Assembly (NCBI RefSeq): GCF_039975415.1
Contig: NZ_JBDWHD010000016.1
Direction: 5' to 3' (one strand)
Source: Ascidiaceihabitans sp039975415
GTDB taxonomy: Bacteria > Pseudomonadota > Alphaproteobacteria > Rhodobacterales > Rhodobacteraceae
DNA: 64,000 bases
The translations under genes and the position numbers were made by a program. The stretch's first letter is position 1. Each line of letters begins with the position of its first letter. Below the pieces are notes generated by a model. It did no database searches. It saw only the letters and a program-made list of their open reading frames with translations, and was not told the origin of the DNA. Of this stretch, positions 8,916 to 17,664 are shown piece by piece.

Positions 8916-10088
8916 TCATCCAATCACCGGCAATTCGGGTGCAGCACGTGTGCTTAACAGGTCAGCCCCGCCACCACGCACCACAATATTTTCTTCATGT
9001 ACCATCATCAAGCCGTCACCGTAAGACAAGGACGGCTCAATCGTCAGAACCATGTTTTCTTTCAATTCTGTGTTATCGAAAGCCGCATGGGACGGCTGTT
9101 CTGTCAGTTGCATGCCAAGTCCATGGCCCAGCCGTCCAATATCGCCACCCGAGCCATCGAGTTCTCCAATCACCTTAGACATAGCCGTGAACAAATCGCG
9201 GCATGTGTTGCCGGGTTTAGCAGCATCTATGCCCGCCTGTGTGGCACGCCACAGCACATCATAAGCACGTTTTGCGACATCATCTGCCGTGCCGATGGCC
9301 CAGTTGCGGTCAAAGTCGCAAAAATATCCGTCCCATGTGCAGCCAGTGTCCAGCATCAGCACATCACCATGCTGCAAGGGGCGCTGCGTTGGTGGCGAAA
9401 TCACGTCGGCATAGCCCCCCTGGGCGGCCGCACCCACAACATAAGGGGCGTCATCTGCCCCTGCCTGCAGCGCTGCAATCCGAAAGGTGCGGAACACATC
9501 TTCAAGCGGTTGGCCAAGCGACATGATTTCGGGAACACGGGCAAACGCCGCGGACCCGATGCCGCAGATATGGCGCAGTTTTTCAATCTCGGCGTCAGAC
9601 TTCACCATGCGCAGCCCTTGAATCAGCCCTGTCACATCAACGATGTTCATCCCCGGCAGACCAGCCATCAAGCGTTGCCAGTCCCCAAGAGGCATCTGCA
9701 GCTTGGTCTCGTGGCCCATCATAACGCCAAGCTTGGCACCCGTTTGTGACAAGGGCGCAAGCAAGTCATGCAACAGGCTTATGCCGTCGTCTTCCGGCGC
9801 GGGGGCGCTCCATGTTCGAATGTCATCAAGCCACGACCGCCCCATCAATTCAGCGCCAATTTCAGGGATAACCGCAACCGGCTGACCGCTGGCGGGCACA
9901 AACACAAACCACGGACGCGTTGGGCTTTGCCAAAACAGCGTGTGGAACCCTGTAAAGTACCGCACGTCCTGTTCGCTCATCAGCAGCAGACCATCAATGC
10001 CAGCGGCGGCCATCAGCGCTTGCGCGTTTTCGGTACGTGCACGGAACTCAGAATGGGCAAAACCCCGTTCGGGCGCGGCGCCGTTCAT
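8916..10088 (-). CDS. M24 family metallohydrolase (Xaa-Pro aminopeptidase / creatinase-like fold)
   Basis: A 390-residue pita-bread-fold protein with an N-terminal creatinase-like domain and a C-terminal M24 domain. All five metal ligands of true M24 peptidases appear to be present: the two aspartates in LDTGCTWDGYFCDFDR, the histidine in GHGLGMQLTEQPS, the glutamate in LTIEPSL and the glutamate in HEENIVV. That argues against a metal-free creatinase. Its start overlaps the end of the GntR gene by four bases (ATGA). In this context it may hydrolyse an amide or amidine of an imported osmolyte; ectoine hydrolase DoeA belongs to the same fold, but I see no specific match. Confidence 0.8.
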   Translation of the reverse strand: MNGAAPERGFAHSEFRARTENAQALMAAAGIDGLLLMSEQDVRYFTGFHTLFWQSPTRPWFVFVPASGQPVAVIPEIGAELMGRSWLDDIRTWSAPAPEDDGISLLHDLLAPLSQTGAKLGVMMGHETKLQMPLGDWQRLMAGLPGMNIVDVTGLIQGLRMVKSDAEIEKLRHICGIGSAAFARVPEIMSLGQPLEDVFRTFRIAALQAGADDAPYVVGAAAQGGYADVISPPTQRPLQHGDVLMLDTGCTWDGYFCDFDRNWAIGTADDVAKRAYDVLWRATQAGIDAAKPGNTCRDLFTAMSKVIGELDGSGGDIGRLGHGLGMQLTEQPSHAAFDNTELKENMVLTIEPSLSYGDGLMMVHEENIVVRGGGADLLSTRAAPELPVIG

Positions 10089-10876
10089 GTGGTGTACCCC
10101 TGGCGCGAAGGCGTCCTGTCGTCGCGACCATTCACAATGGCATGGGCTGAAAACTCTGCCATCTCACCGCGCCACACCTGACGTCCGAAGCAAAAGGGCA
10201 CACCCGCGCCGTCCCGGATCACTTGTTCCAGTTCTACAACTGCGTGACTGGCCGCGATGTTCAGCAATGCTGCCTCGGACGCCCCTGCACCGCGCATCCG
10301 GATCACGATATCACCAGTGCTGGCCGCGGTGCCATAACGATTGGCCAGAATTTGCGTGGTGGACTGCGCCAGATCGTGATCCAGAAAATCGGGGAACCTA
10401 TCCGCCAGCAAATATTCCGTTTCAACAAATATCGGATGTGCGCATGTGCGAAACAGGCGCACATACTGTAAAATCTCGGTGCCGACCGGTTGTTCCAACG
10501 CAGCAGCCAAGTGGGCGTCAGCGGTGATCTTGGCGGTGTCGGTGACTTCGATTTTCAAATCCACGTCGTTGGTCTGGGCAGTGCCCACAAAGCTGACCAT
10601 GTTGCTGACGTTGTATGTCAGTCGCTTGGGCGATACGAAGCGTCCGCGCCGGTCCGAACTGTAAACAAGGCCTTCGCTTTCAAGCGCTTCAAGCGCACGG
10701 CGCCCTGTCATGCGGCTTACGCCATACGTCTGGGACACGCTGCGTTCGGATGGAAGAATATTGTGTTCTTTCAACGCGCCAACCGCAATCTGGACGCGGA
10801 TGTCATCAGCGATCTGGAGAAAGCGAGGACGCGGTGATGGATCACCTTTGCGGCCTGTGTTGCCTTGTCCATCCAT
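10085..10876 (-). CDS. GntR-family regulator, HutC/UTRA subfamily
   Basis: A 263-residue regulator with an N-terminal winged helix (LPSERSVSQTYGVSRMTGRRAL) and a C-terminal UTRA ligand-binding domain (VGTEILQYVRLFRTCAHPIFVETEYLL). It is divergent from the racemase-like gene and co-oriented with the M24-proXWV genes, so it probably senses a substrate or intermediate and controls both arms and itself. I prefer the ATG at 10876; an in-frame TTG at 10912 would place the ribosome-binding region on top of the operator at 10918-10933. Two TGGTATATACCA palindromes in the intergenic region are its likely targets. Confidence 0.87.
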   Translation of the reverse strand: MDGQGNTGRKGDPSPRPRFLQIADDIRVQIAVGALKEHNILPSERSVSQTYGVSRMTGRRALEALESEGLVYSSDRRGRFVSPKRLTYNVSNMVSFVGTAQTNDVDLKIEVTDTAKITADAHLAAALEQPVGTEILQYVRLFRTCAHPIFVETEYLLADRFPDFLDHDLAQSTTQILANRYGTAASTGDIVIRMRGAGASEAALLNIAASHAVVELEQVIRDGAGVPFCFGRQVWRGEMAEFSAHAIVNGRDDRTPSRQGYTT

Positions 10877-10917
10877 CAAATCGCCTGTCCTCGAATCGCT
10901 AATTTCGGACAAGGCTA

Positions 10918-10933
10918 TTTGGTATATACCAAA
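10918..10933. promoter_or_regulatory. Operator candidate 1 for the GntR regulator
   Basis: TTTGGTATATACCAAA is a perfect 16-base palindrome in the divergent gntR/racemase promoter region. The same 12-base core occurs again 81 bases away. GntR/HutC operators commonly have a GT-rich dyad of this form. Confidence 0.75.
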
Positions 10934-10998
10934 GCAATCAACCCCCTTTTTTAGATTGACACAAGCAGCTTCAGTGCAGTTAAATTAGCGCTGAAATC

Positions 10999-11010
10999 TG
11001 GTATATACCA
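10999..11010. promoter_or_regulatory. Operator candidate 2 for the GntR regulator
   Basis: TGGTATATACCA is a perfect 12-base palindrome, identical to the core of operator 1, 28 bases before the start of the racemase-like gene. It is placed to repress that promoter. Confidence 0.75.
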
Positions 11011-11037
11011 ACTAGCAACGAAGGGTGGCAGCTGACT

Positions 11038-11823
11038 ATGAACAACCATATCGAAACGCTGCAGTTCGAAACCGATCAGGGGCTTGGGGCGCGCGCACGT
11101 CTGGGATTGATCGTGTTGCAAACAGATCAAACCATCGAACACGAATTTGCCGGGATTTTTGGCGCGCAGCGTGATGTTGCCCTGTATGCCACACGCATCC
11201 CGAATGCGATGGACGTGTCCCCGGATACGCTGCGCCAAATGGCGATTGATCTGCCGCAAACAGCGCATCTTTTGCCGCCTCGGTTCGGATTTGATGTGAT
11301 GGGGTATGCCTGTACGTCAGGGGCCACGATGATCGGCGAAGACCGTGTCGCAGCCATGATCAGGGATGTGCATCCGGATGTGACAACCACCAATCCAATC
11401 ACAGCTTGTAAAGCGGCGCTTGCAGCACTGGGGTTGAAGAAAATCGGCTTGGTAACGCCCTATCCGGTTGATGTGACCCTCGAAATGCAAGCCAACCTGC
11501 AAGCTGCAGGATTTGAAACAACCGCTGTTGCAACTTTTCAGGAATCCGACGATTTCACCGTGGCAAGGATCAGTCCCGACAGCATCCTGCAAGCGGTCAC
11601 ACACATCGGGGCGCGTGACGAATGTGACGGTGTCTTTGTGTCTTGCACAAGCCTGCGCGCCTTGCAGGTCATTGAACAGGCCGAAAAGACCATTCGCAAA
11701 CCAGTCATTTCAAGCAATCAGGCCTTGGCTTGGCACATGATGCGCCTTGCGGGATTGACCGATCCCGTCCCACAGGCAGGCCGCCTATTTTCCCAACCTC
11801 TTTCCGAACAGGACGCCCCATGA
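11038..11823 (+). CDS. Asp/Glu racemase superfamily protein (maleate isomerase / arylmalonate decarboxylase-like)
   Basis: A 261-residue protein with the two-cysteine architecture of the superfamily: the first cysteine in GYACTSGATMIG and the second in GVFVSCTSLRALQVI. Two such cysteines serve as acid and base in racemases and in maleate cis-trans isomerases; the EutA protein of ectoine utilisation belongs to the same group. It is the first gene of the plus-strand arm of the GntR-controlled locus and overlaps the following flavoprotein gene by four bases, so both probably act in one pathway. The substrate is unknown. Confidence 0.78.
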   Translation: MNNHIETLQFETDQGLGARARLGLIVLQTDQTIEHEFAGIFGAQRDVALYATRIPNAMDVSPDTLRQMAIDLPQTAHLLPPRFGFDVMGYACTSGATMIGEDRVAAMIRDVHPDVTTTNPITACKAALAALGLKKIGLVTPYPVDVTLEMQANLQAAGFETTAVATFQESDDFTVARISPDSILQAVTHIGARDECDGVFVSCTSLRALQVIEQAEKTIRKPVISSNQALAWHMMRLAGLTDPVPQAGRLFSQPLSEQDAP

Positions 11824-14249
11824 CCCAATCCCTTCCCAGCCACGCACAAGTTGTCATCATCGGCGGCGGTATACATGGCTGTTCTGTAGCGTATCATCTG
11901 GCGAAAGCCGGTTGGAAAGACGTCATTTTGTTGGAACGCAAGGCCCTGACCAGCGGCACGACATGGCACGCGGCGGGGCTTGTGGGGCAGTTGCAGGGCA
12001 GTCACGCAACAACGGCGTTTGCCAGCTACGGCGTAGAATTATTGCAAGAAATCGAAGCCGAAACAGGCCAGAACCCCGGCTTTCGGCAATCAGGGTCCAT
12101 TTCGATTGCCGTAAACGAAGAACGCTTGGCAGAATTGAAACGCAAAGCGGATTTCGCGTCGCTCTTTGGGGTAGAAGCGCATTACATGCCAACCGACGCC
12201 ATTGCCGAACGCTGGCCGTTGATGAATGCCGATGGTGTATTGGGCGGCATTCACATGCCCTCGGACGGGTCCGCCAACCCGATTGACCTGACCCAAGCCC
12301 TGGCCAAAGGTGCACGCATGCACGGCGCTACGATCCGCGAACGCATCAAAGTCGAAGAGGTGCTGACAGACGCTGGCAAAGTCACCGGCGTGCGCACGAA
12401 CGAAGGCACGATCACAGCCGATGTCGTGGTAAACTGCGGCGGCATGTGGGCGCGTGAATTGGGCCAGAAAAATGGGGTAGGCGTCCCGCTGCATGCCTGC
12501 GAACACTACTACCTTGTGACCGAACCGATCCCTGATTTGCCCAGCGATCTGCCAGTCCTGCGATCCTATTGCGATGGCACCTACTGGAAGGAAGATGCAG
12601 GTAAATTGCTGTTCGGTTTCGCACATTTCCATGCCAAAGCCTGGGCCAAAGACGGCATCCCCGAAAGCTTTGAATTTGACAGCCTGCCCTTCATCGAAGA
12701 CGACGTGATGGAGGTATTGGAACTCAGCATGAACCGCGTGCCAATCCTTCAGGAAACGGGCATCCGCACGTTCTTTAACGGGCCCGAAAGCTACTCTCAT
12801 GACGGGCGGTTCACCTTGGGAGAAGCCCCTGATCTTAAAGGCTATTACGTTCTGGCAGGTTTGAATTCGACTGGCATTCAATCTGGCCCCGGCGCGGGCA
12901 AGGCGCTGGCCGACTGGATCATGGCCGGCCACCCGACACTGGATCTGGCCGAAATGGACCCCGCGCGCATCGAAGATTGGCAAGCCCGTGATCCTTACCT
13001 GCAAGAACGTTGCCCCGAGACGCTGGTACTGACCTATGCGATGCATTGGCCCGGTCGCCAACGGACCACTGCCCGTGGCCTTCGCCGCACGCCATTCTAC
13101 CACCCGATGAAGGCCAAAGGTGCTGTCTATGCCGAGGCCCAAGGCTGGGAACGTCCCGGCTGGTTTGCACCCGAGGGTGTCGCGCCGGAATACGATTACT
13201 CCTTCCATCGCCCAAGCTGGTTCGACCACGCCCAAGCCGAACAAAAGGCTGCCCGCGAAGATGTGGCGATGATTGACTATTCCATGCTGGGCAAACTGAT
13301 GGTTGAGGGGGCGGATGCGCTGACCTTCCTGCAACGCGTTTGCACCAATGACATCGACGTGCCTGTTGGTCGCGTGGTCTACACGCTGATGTTGAACGAA
13401 CGCGGCGGCATCGAAAGCGACGTGACCGTGGCGCGCCATGGGGCAGACAGCTTTATGGTCATGTCCTCGATCTCGCACACGCGCCGTGATGCGGATCACC
13501 TACGCGCCCATATCGCAACTGGTGAAGATGTGCGGTTGCGCGATGCCACCACAGACCATGCGGTGTTGTCGGTTGCAGGGCCCAAAGCGCGGGATTTGCT
13601 GGCCGCGGTCTGCGATGTCGACCTGTCAAACGACAGCTTCCCCTTCAACAGCCTGCAAAGGTTCCACATCGGCCACGCACCCGTCTTTGCACAGCGGCTG
13701 TCCTACACCGGCGAAATGGGCTGGGAAATTTTCATTACCCCCGATTTTGCCGAACATGTGTTTGAGGTCTTGTGGGATGCAGGCGTCCCACTCGGGCTGC
13801 GGCTGGTGGGCGGCGAAGCCTTGAATGCGCTGCGGGTCGAAAAGGGCTTTTTGCACTGGGGTCATGATATGTCTTACACCGAAGCCCCGCATCAGGTTGG
13901 TTTGGGGTTCATCTGCAAGCCGAACAAAGCGGTGCCGTTTGTGGGATGCGATGCGTTTGTGCGCCGTAAGTCCGACGGCAAGGGCCCGTTTTTGTGCCAT
14001 GTGAAATTACACGACGCAGCGCCCCTTCTTCATCACAACGAACCGGTTTTGAAAGACGGCGCCGTCGTTGGTTACGTGGCAAGCGGCGCTTATGCCTATG
14101 CACAGGGCGCCGCAATCGGAACGTGCTTTATTGATGCGGCGGATCGTGCTTCAGTTGCGAACGGCGCATACGAAGTCGTTGTCGAAGGGAAAGCGGTTGC
14201 CGCTACAGTGCAACTGAAACCCTTTTCCAAACCACTGACCCAAGCGTAA
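11820..14249 (+). CDS. Dimethylglycine/sarcosine dehydrogenase-like flavoprotein with folate-binding domain
   Basis: An 809-residue protein with an N-terminal DAO-type FAD domain (GGGIHG at residues 15-20), the SGTTWHAAG segment whose histidine covalently binds FAD in dimethylglycine and sarcosine dehydrogenases, a central FAO domain, and a C-terminal GcvT-like tetrahydrofolate domain (from about residue 430; LSYTGEMGWE). Enzymes of this type oxidatively remove an N-methyl group and pass the one-carbon unit to folate. The ATG at 11820 overlaps the previous stop (ATGA). With a betaine importer and two Rieske oxygenases nearby, a methylated glycine is the likely substrate. Confidence 0.88.
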   Translation: MTQSLPSHAQVVIIGGGIHGCSVAYHLAKAGWKDVILLERKALTSGTTWHAAGLVGQLQGSHATTAFASYGVELLQEIEAETGQNPGFRQSGSISIAVNEERLAELKRKADFASLFGVEAHYMPTDAIAERWPLMNADGVLGGIHMPSDGSANPIDLTQALAKGARMHGATIRERIKVEEVLTDAGKVTGVRTNEGTITADVVVNCGGMWARELGQKNGVGVPLHACEHYYLVTEPIPDLPSDLPVLRSYCDGTYWKEDAGKLLFGFAHFHAKAWAKDGIPESFEFDSLPFIEDDVMEVLELSMNRVPILQETGIRTFFNGPESYSHDGRFTLGEAPDLKGYYVLAGLNSTGIQSGPGAGKALADWIMAGHPTLDLAEMDPARIEDWQARDPYLQERCPETLVLTYAMHWPGRQRTTARGLRRTPFYHPMKAKGAVYAEAQGWERPGWFAPEGVAPEYDYSFHRPSWFDHAQAEQKAAREDVAMIDYSMLGKLMVEGADALTFLQRVCTNDIDVPVGRVVYTLMLNERGGIESDVTVARHGADSFMVMSSISHTRRDADHLRAHIATGEDVRLRDATTDHAVLSVAGPKARDLLAAVCDVDLSNDSFPFNSLQRFHIGHAPVFAQRLSYTGEMGWEIFITPDFAEHVFEVLWDAGVPLGLRLVGGEALNALRVEKGFLHWGHDMSYTEAPHQVGLGFICKPNKAVPFVGCDAFVRRKSDGKGPFLCHVKLHDAAPLLHHNEPVLKDGAVVGYVASGAYAYAQGAAIGTCFIDAADRASVANGAYEVVVEGKAVAATVQLKPFSKPLTQA

Positions 14250-14288
14250 GCCGTGAAACCAAAGGCGGACGGTATAAAGGCGAACGAC

Positions 14289-15458
14289 ATGGAGACCGGG
14301 AACTGGAACACGCAAACACTGCTGGGTAAGTTGATTGCTTACCCAACAATCAGCGCGGACCCCAACATCGACCTGATCACGTTCTGCGCCGATCTGTTGC
14401 AAACGGCTGGCGCAAAAACCACCATCTTGCGGGACGCGACCGGCAAAAAAGCCAATCTGTACGCAACCATCGGCCCGCAAGATCGCCCCGGGATCTTGTT
14501 GTCGGGGCATACGGATGTTGTCCCTGTTGCTGGCCAGAACTGGACCGTACCGCCTTTTGAGATGACGGAAGCAGACGATAAACTGTTTGGGCGCGGGACC
14601 TGCGATATGAAAGGGTTTGTTGCCTCAAGCTTGGTTTGTGCGCTTAAGGCGGCAACCCTTGATCTGCGCACGCCCTTGCACCTTGCCCTGTCCTACGACG
14701 AAGAAATCGGCTGCGTTGGTGTGCGGTCCTTGATTGATATGCTGGCCGCGGCACCATTTGTGCCGCAGCTTTGCATCGTTGGCGAACCCACATCAATGCG
14801 GGTTGCGACCGGTCACAAAGGCAAGACAGCAGCCAAGGTCCAAGCCACCGGCGTCGCGGCCCATTCAGCGCTTGCACCAACGGGTTTGAACGCGATCCAC
14901 ATGGCCTGTGATATGATCGGGTTCCTGCGTGACATGCAGGCAGACCTCAGCCAGTCTGGCACACGAGATGACGACTATGATGTGCCGTATAGCACGGTTC
15001 ATGTGGGAACAGTTGTGGGCGGCACCGCCCTGAACATTGTGCCGGATCACGCAGAATTCCTGTTTGAAATCCGCAATCTGGCTCAAGACAATCCTGCCGA
15101 CATCATGTCGCGTCTGGAAAAATACCGCGACGATTATCTGCGAGACCTGCGCACGCGCTTCGGGGCGGCAGACATCACAATCGACATCACAAACACCTAT
15201 CCTTCGTTGGCCACTGATCCGGCCAGCGGCGTTGTCGGTCTGGTCCAGTCCTTGGCGCAAACCAACCAAACCATCAAAGTCGCGTTCGGCACAGAAGGCG
15301 GGTTGTTTTCGCAAAAACTGGACGTGCCGACCGTGGTATGTGGGCCCGGATCGATGGACCAGGGGCACAAGCCGGACGAGTATGTCGAGATAAGCCAGCT
15401 TGCGGCCTGCGATGCCATGATGGACGCGCTGCTGGACCGCTTGGTGGCAGGTGTCTAG
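14289..15458 (+). CDS. M20 family amidohydrolase, ArgE (acetylornithine deacetylase)-like
   Basis: A 389-residue zinc amidohydrolase with the ArgE/DapE motifs: LLSGHTDVVPV (metal His and Asp) and FGRGTCDMKGF, then SYDEEIGCVG with the catalytic glutamate pair and GTEGGLF. I chose the ATG at 14289, preceded by AAAGG at eight bases, over the GTG at 14253. It follows the flavoprotein gene closely and meets the LysR gene tail to tail with a four-base overlap. Annotation pipelines would call it acetylornithine deacetylase, but in this locus it more likely removes an acyl group from a catabolic intermediate. Confidence 0.83.
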   Translation: METGNWNTQTLLGKLIAYPTISADPNIDLITFCADLLQTAGAKTTILRDATGKKANLYATIGPQDRPGILLSGHTDVVPVAGQNWTVPPFEMTEADDKLFGRGTCDMKGFVASSLVCALKAATLDLRTPLHLALSYDEEIGCVGVRSLIDMLAAAPFVPQLCIVGEPTSMRVATGHKGKTAAKVQATGVAAHSALAPTGLNAIHMACDMIGFLRDMQADLSQSGTRDDDYDVPYSTVHVGTVVGGTALNIVPDHAEFLFEIRNLAQDNPADIMSRLEKYRDDYLRDLRTRFGAADITIDITNTYPSLATDPASGVVGLVQSLAQTNQTIKVAFGTEGGLFSQKLDVPTVVCGPGSMDQGHKPDEYVEISQLAACDAMMDALLDRLVAGV

Positions 15459-16387
15459 GAAAACATGCGTGTTGCTGGCAATCCATGTGCATCGATCTGG
15501 GTGCGCACATGGTCGTAGAACGCCTGAACAATCGCGGATCTTGATGTGATCTGTTTAGTTGCCAGCCCCAAAGTGATGTGGCCGACGTCTTCACAAATGG
15601 GAAGAATGGCCAACGGCTGCCCGTCCGGGGCATAAGCAATCTCTGTGCCGATGCTAAGCAAGCTATAGCCGTAGCCATTAGCCACAAGACTGCGTGCAAC
15701 CGACAAATCGTTGGTGCGATCCGCGATATTGGGGGTGATCCCGAGACTGCGAAATGTGGATAGGAAATAGTCACGACTAAGAGGCAGATCGAGCAAGATC
15801 AATGGGTCTGTGGCCATCTCGTGCAAAGACACGCAATCGCCTTGCGCCAGCGAATGATCCGGATGCAGCATGACGCAGGGCCGCAGCGCTGCAAGCCCTT
15901 CGAAATGGATGTCTTGCGGGATCTCCATATCATAGGTGATCGCCACGTCGATTTCCGCCCGCGCCAATTGCTGGAACAGTGTCGTCTGATCGCCAGTGAA
16001 CAAGGATACATGCGCTTCGGGAAAACTTTGTTCAAACGACTTGCGGAACTTCGCACTTAGCAACGGGGCAAGCGTGGACAATGCACCAACAGCCAGCGGC
16101 CCACCCGGCCTTTTGGCGACATCTTCCGCAATGTCATTCAGCGCCGCCGCGTCTGCTAGCATCCGCTTGGCTTCGGAAAATAACCGCCGTCCACCCGGCG
16201 TCAGCGTCAACCCTTGCGCGTGGTGACGTACAAAAAGCTGTACGCCAAAGTGCGCTTCCAAATGGTTGATGGCTGTCGAAATGGACGGTGAGGACACATT
16301 CAATTGCCCCGCCGCTTGCGCGATGGTTCCTGCATCGCCAACAGCCACAAGATATTCCAATTGTCGATATGTAAACCGTACAGTCAT
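15455..16387 (-). CDS. LysR-family transcriptional regulator
   Basis: A 310-residue LysR protein with an N-terminal winged helix-turn-helix (FTYRQLEYLVAVGDAGTIAQ, then LNVSSPSISTAINHLE) and a periplasmic-binding-like effector domain (GPLAVGALSTLAPLL). It lies 30 bases downstream of a Rieske oxygenase gene on the same strand, and so probably controls the oxygenase pair. It overlaps the M20 gene by four bases at the 3' end. Its effector is unknown. Confidence 0.87.
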   Translation of the reverse strand: MTVRFTYRQLEYLVAVGDAGTIAQAAGQLNVSSPSISTAINHLEAHFGVQLFVRHHAQGLTLTPGGRRLFSEAKRMLADAAALNDIAEDVAKRPGGPLAVGALSTLAPLLSAKFRKSFEQSFPEAHVSLFTGDQTTLFQQLARAEIDVAITYDMEIPQDIHFEGLAALRPCVMLHPDHSLAQGDCVSLHEMATDPLILLDLPLSRDYFLSTFRSLGITPNIADRTNDLSVARSLVANGYGYSLLSIGTEIAYAPDGQPLAILPICEDVGHITLGLATKQITSRSAIVQAFYDHVRTQIDAHGLPATRMFS

Positions 16388-16417
16388 GCCCTTGCATCGC
16401 CCGCAGGCCGCATCACG

Positions 16418-17560
16418 TCAAGCGGCGTCTTGACGGGCGATCCACAGAAGAAAGTCGCGGACCGTGCCTTCGTAGTCCTCTTCGGCCAGCGGTCCACCGG
16501 TGGCGAAAACCGACCCCAGTGCTGCCTGCATCGCTTCCAGTTTTTCACGGTCCTCGCGGTTCACGTCCTCCCACAGCGCGATACGCTGGTCGATGGTATC
16601 ACCATCAAGGTTGTCGCCGTAGACAGACATAGACCAACGCACCCTGATGGACGTGGGGCTGAGTGGGCGGATGTTGAGAGACACCAGCAAGGATGCGGCG
16701 ACGCTGACCACCTGACAGGGAAAAGCCGCAAACAGTGTCGAGCGGTGGCGCTCTTTTTCACTTAGCCCCGGTGCCCCTTCACCGCGGGGCGGAATGTTGT
16801 CGGGATAGTTAGCAAAATAGCTGGTGAAGCCCACGCCATTTGGCCCCTTTTTGCTGAGGCCTGTTGGCGTGTACCCGTGCAATGTCTGCGGGTGCACAAC
16901 AGACAGGTGGTAGCCTTCCATAAAGTTCTCGACCAGACATTTCCAGTTACAGTTCCAGACCTCACTGTCGCTGTGTACGGTTACATATTTCTCGGGCTCA
17001 TACCGCCCGATCAGCGCCCCAAGCCCGGCCAGTTCCACATCAATATCCGTAGGGTTCTGCGACAGACTAACGTAGACAAACCCAAACCGCTGCACACAAG
17101 GAAACGTACCCAGCTTGCATGTCTTGGCGTCAAAGCCTGCATTCTTCATGCGCGGCGCCCGCAGCAATGTGCCATCGGTGCCGTAGGCCCATGCATGATA
17201 GCGACACACAAAGCGGTTCGCATTGCCCTGTCCTTCGGCCAGCGGCATGCCGCGGTGACGGCAGACGTTTGACAGCGCTTTGATCTCGTCCTTGTCGCGC
17301 ACGATAATCAGTGGTTCGCCCAACAGCTCAAGCGCCAGATAATCGCCTTGTTCCACATATTCATCGGCACGCCCCACGCAATGCCAACCATCACGCAAAA
17401 AAGTCCTACATTCGTGGTCAAAGAACGCAGGGTCGTTGTAAAAATAGCCCGGCAACCCTTGCGGCGCCCCATCGGGGGATGCTGCACAATCGGCCAAAGT
17501 CTGGCGCATTTCAGAAACACGGGCCGTTTCAAACGCGCTGATGGCAACCTGTTCATTCAT
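16418..17560 (-). CDS. Rieske-type aromatic/amine oxygenase alpha subunit (first of two)
   Basis: A 380-residue oxygenase with an N-terminal Rieske [2Fe-2S] domain (NVCRHRG and CRYHAWAYG supply two Cys and two His) and a C-terminal mononuclear-iron domain (LVENFMEGYHLSVVHPQ with the two His ligands). The closest functional relatives by motif are GbcA/choline monooxygenase-type amine oxygenases, which demethylate or hydroxylate quaternary amines. I chose the ATG at 17560 with GGAG upstream over a TTG at 17578. No reductase partner is visible in the window. It follows the second Rieske gene with a gap of about 100 bases and precedes the LysR gene. Confidence 0.85.
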   Translation of the reverse strand: MNEQVAISAFETARVSEMRQTLADCAASPDGAPQGLPGYFYNDPAFFDHECRTFLRDGWHCVGRADEYVEQGDYLALELLGEPLIIVRDKDEIKALSNVCRHRGMPLAEGQGNANRFVCRYHAWAYGTDGTLLRAPRMKNAGFDAKTCKLGTFPCVQRFGFVYVSLSQNPTDIDVELAGLGALIGRYEPEKYVTVHSDSEVWNCNWKCLVENFMEGYHLSVVHPQTLHGYTPTGLSKKGPNGVGFTSYFANYPDNIPPRGEGAPGLSEKERHRSTLFAAFPCQVVSVAASLLVSLNIRPLSPTSIRVRWSMSVYGDNLDGDTIDQRIALWEDVNREDREKLEAMQAALGSVFATGGPLAEEDYEGTVRDFLLWIARQDAA

Positions 17561-17664
17561 CGCCGGATACTCCGTCAAAAGGATTTCGCGTGGATCGAGG
17601 GGACGTTACGCGTGCCCCGCTGGTATTAGATTTGCGCATGCGGTCATGGGCCACGGCCGTCGTC

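Noticed and set aside
12090..13499. A 469-codon open frame on the minus strand opposite the DMGDH-like gene
   Set aside because: It has no recognisable domain and lies entirely opposite a well-conserved flavoprotein; long antisense frames are usual in GC-rich genes.
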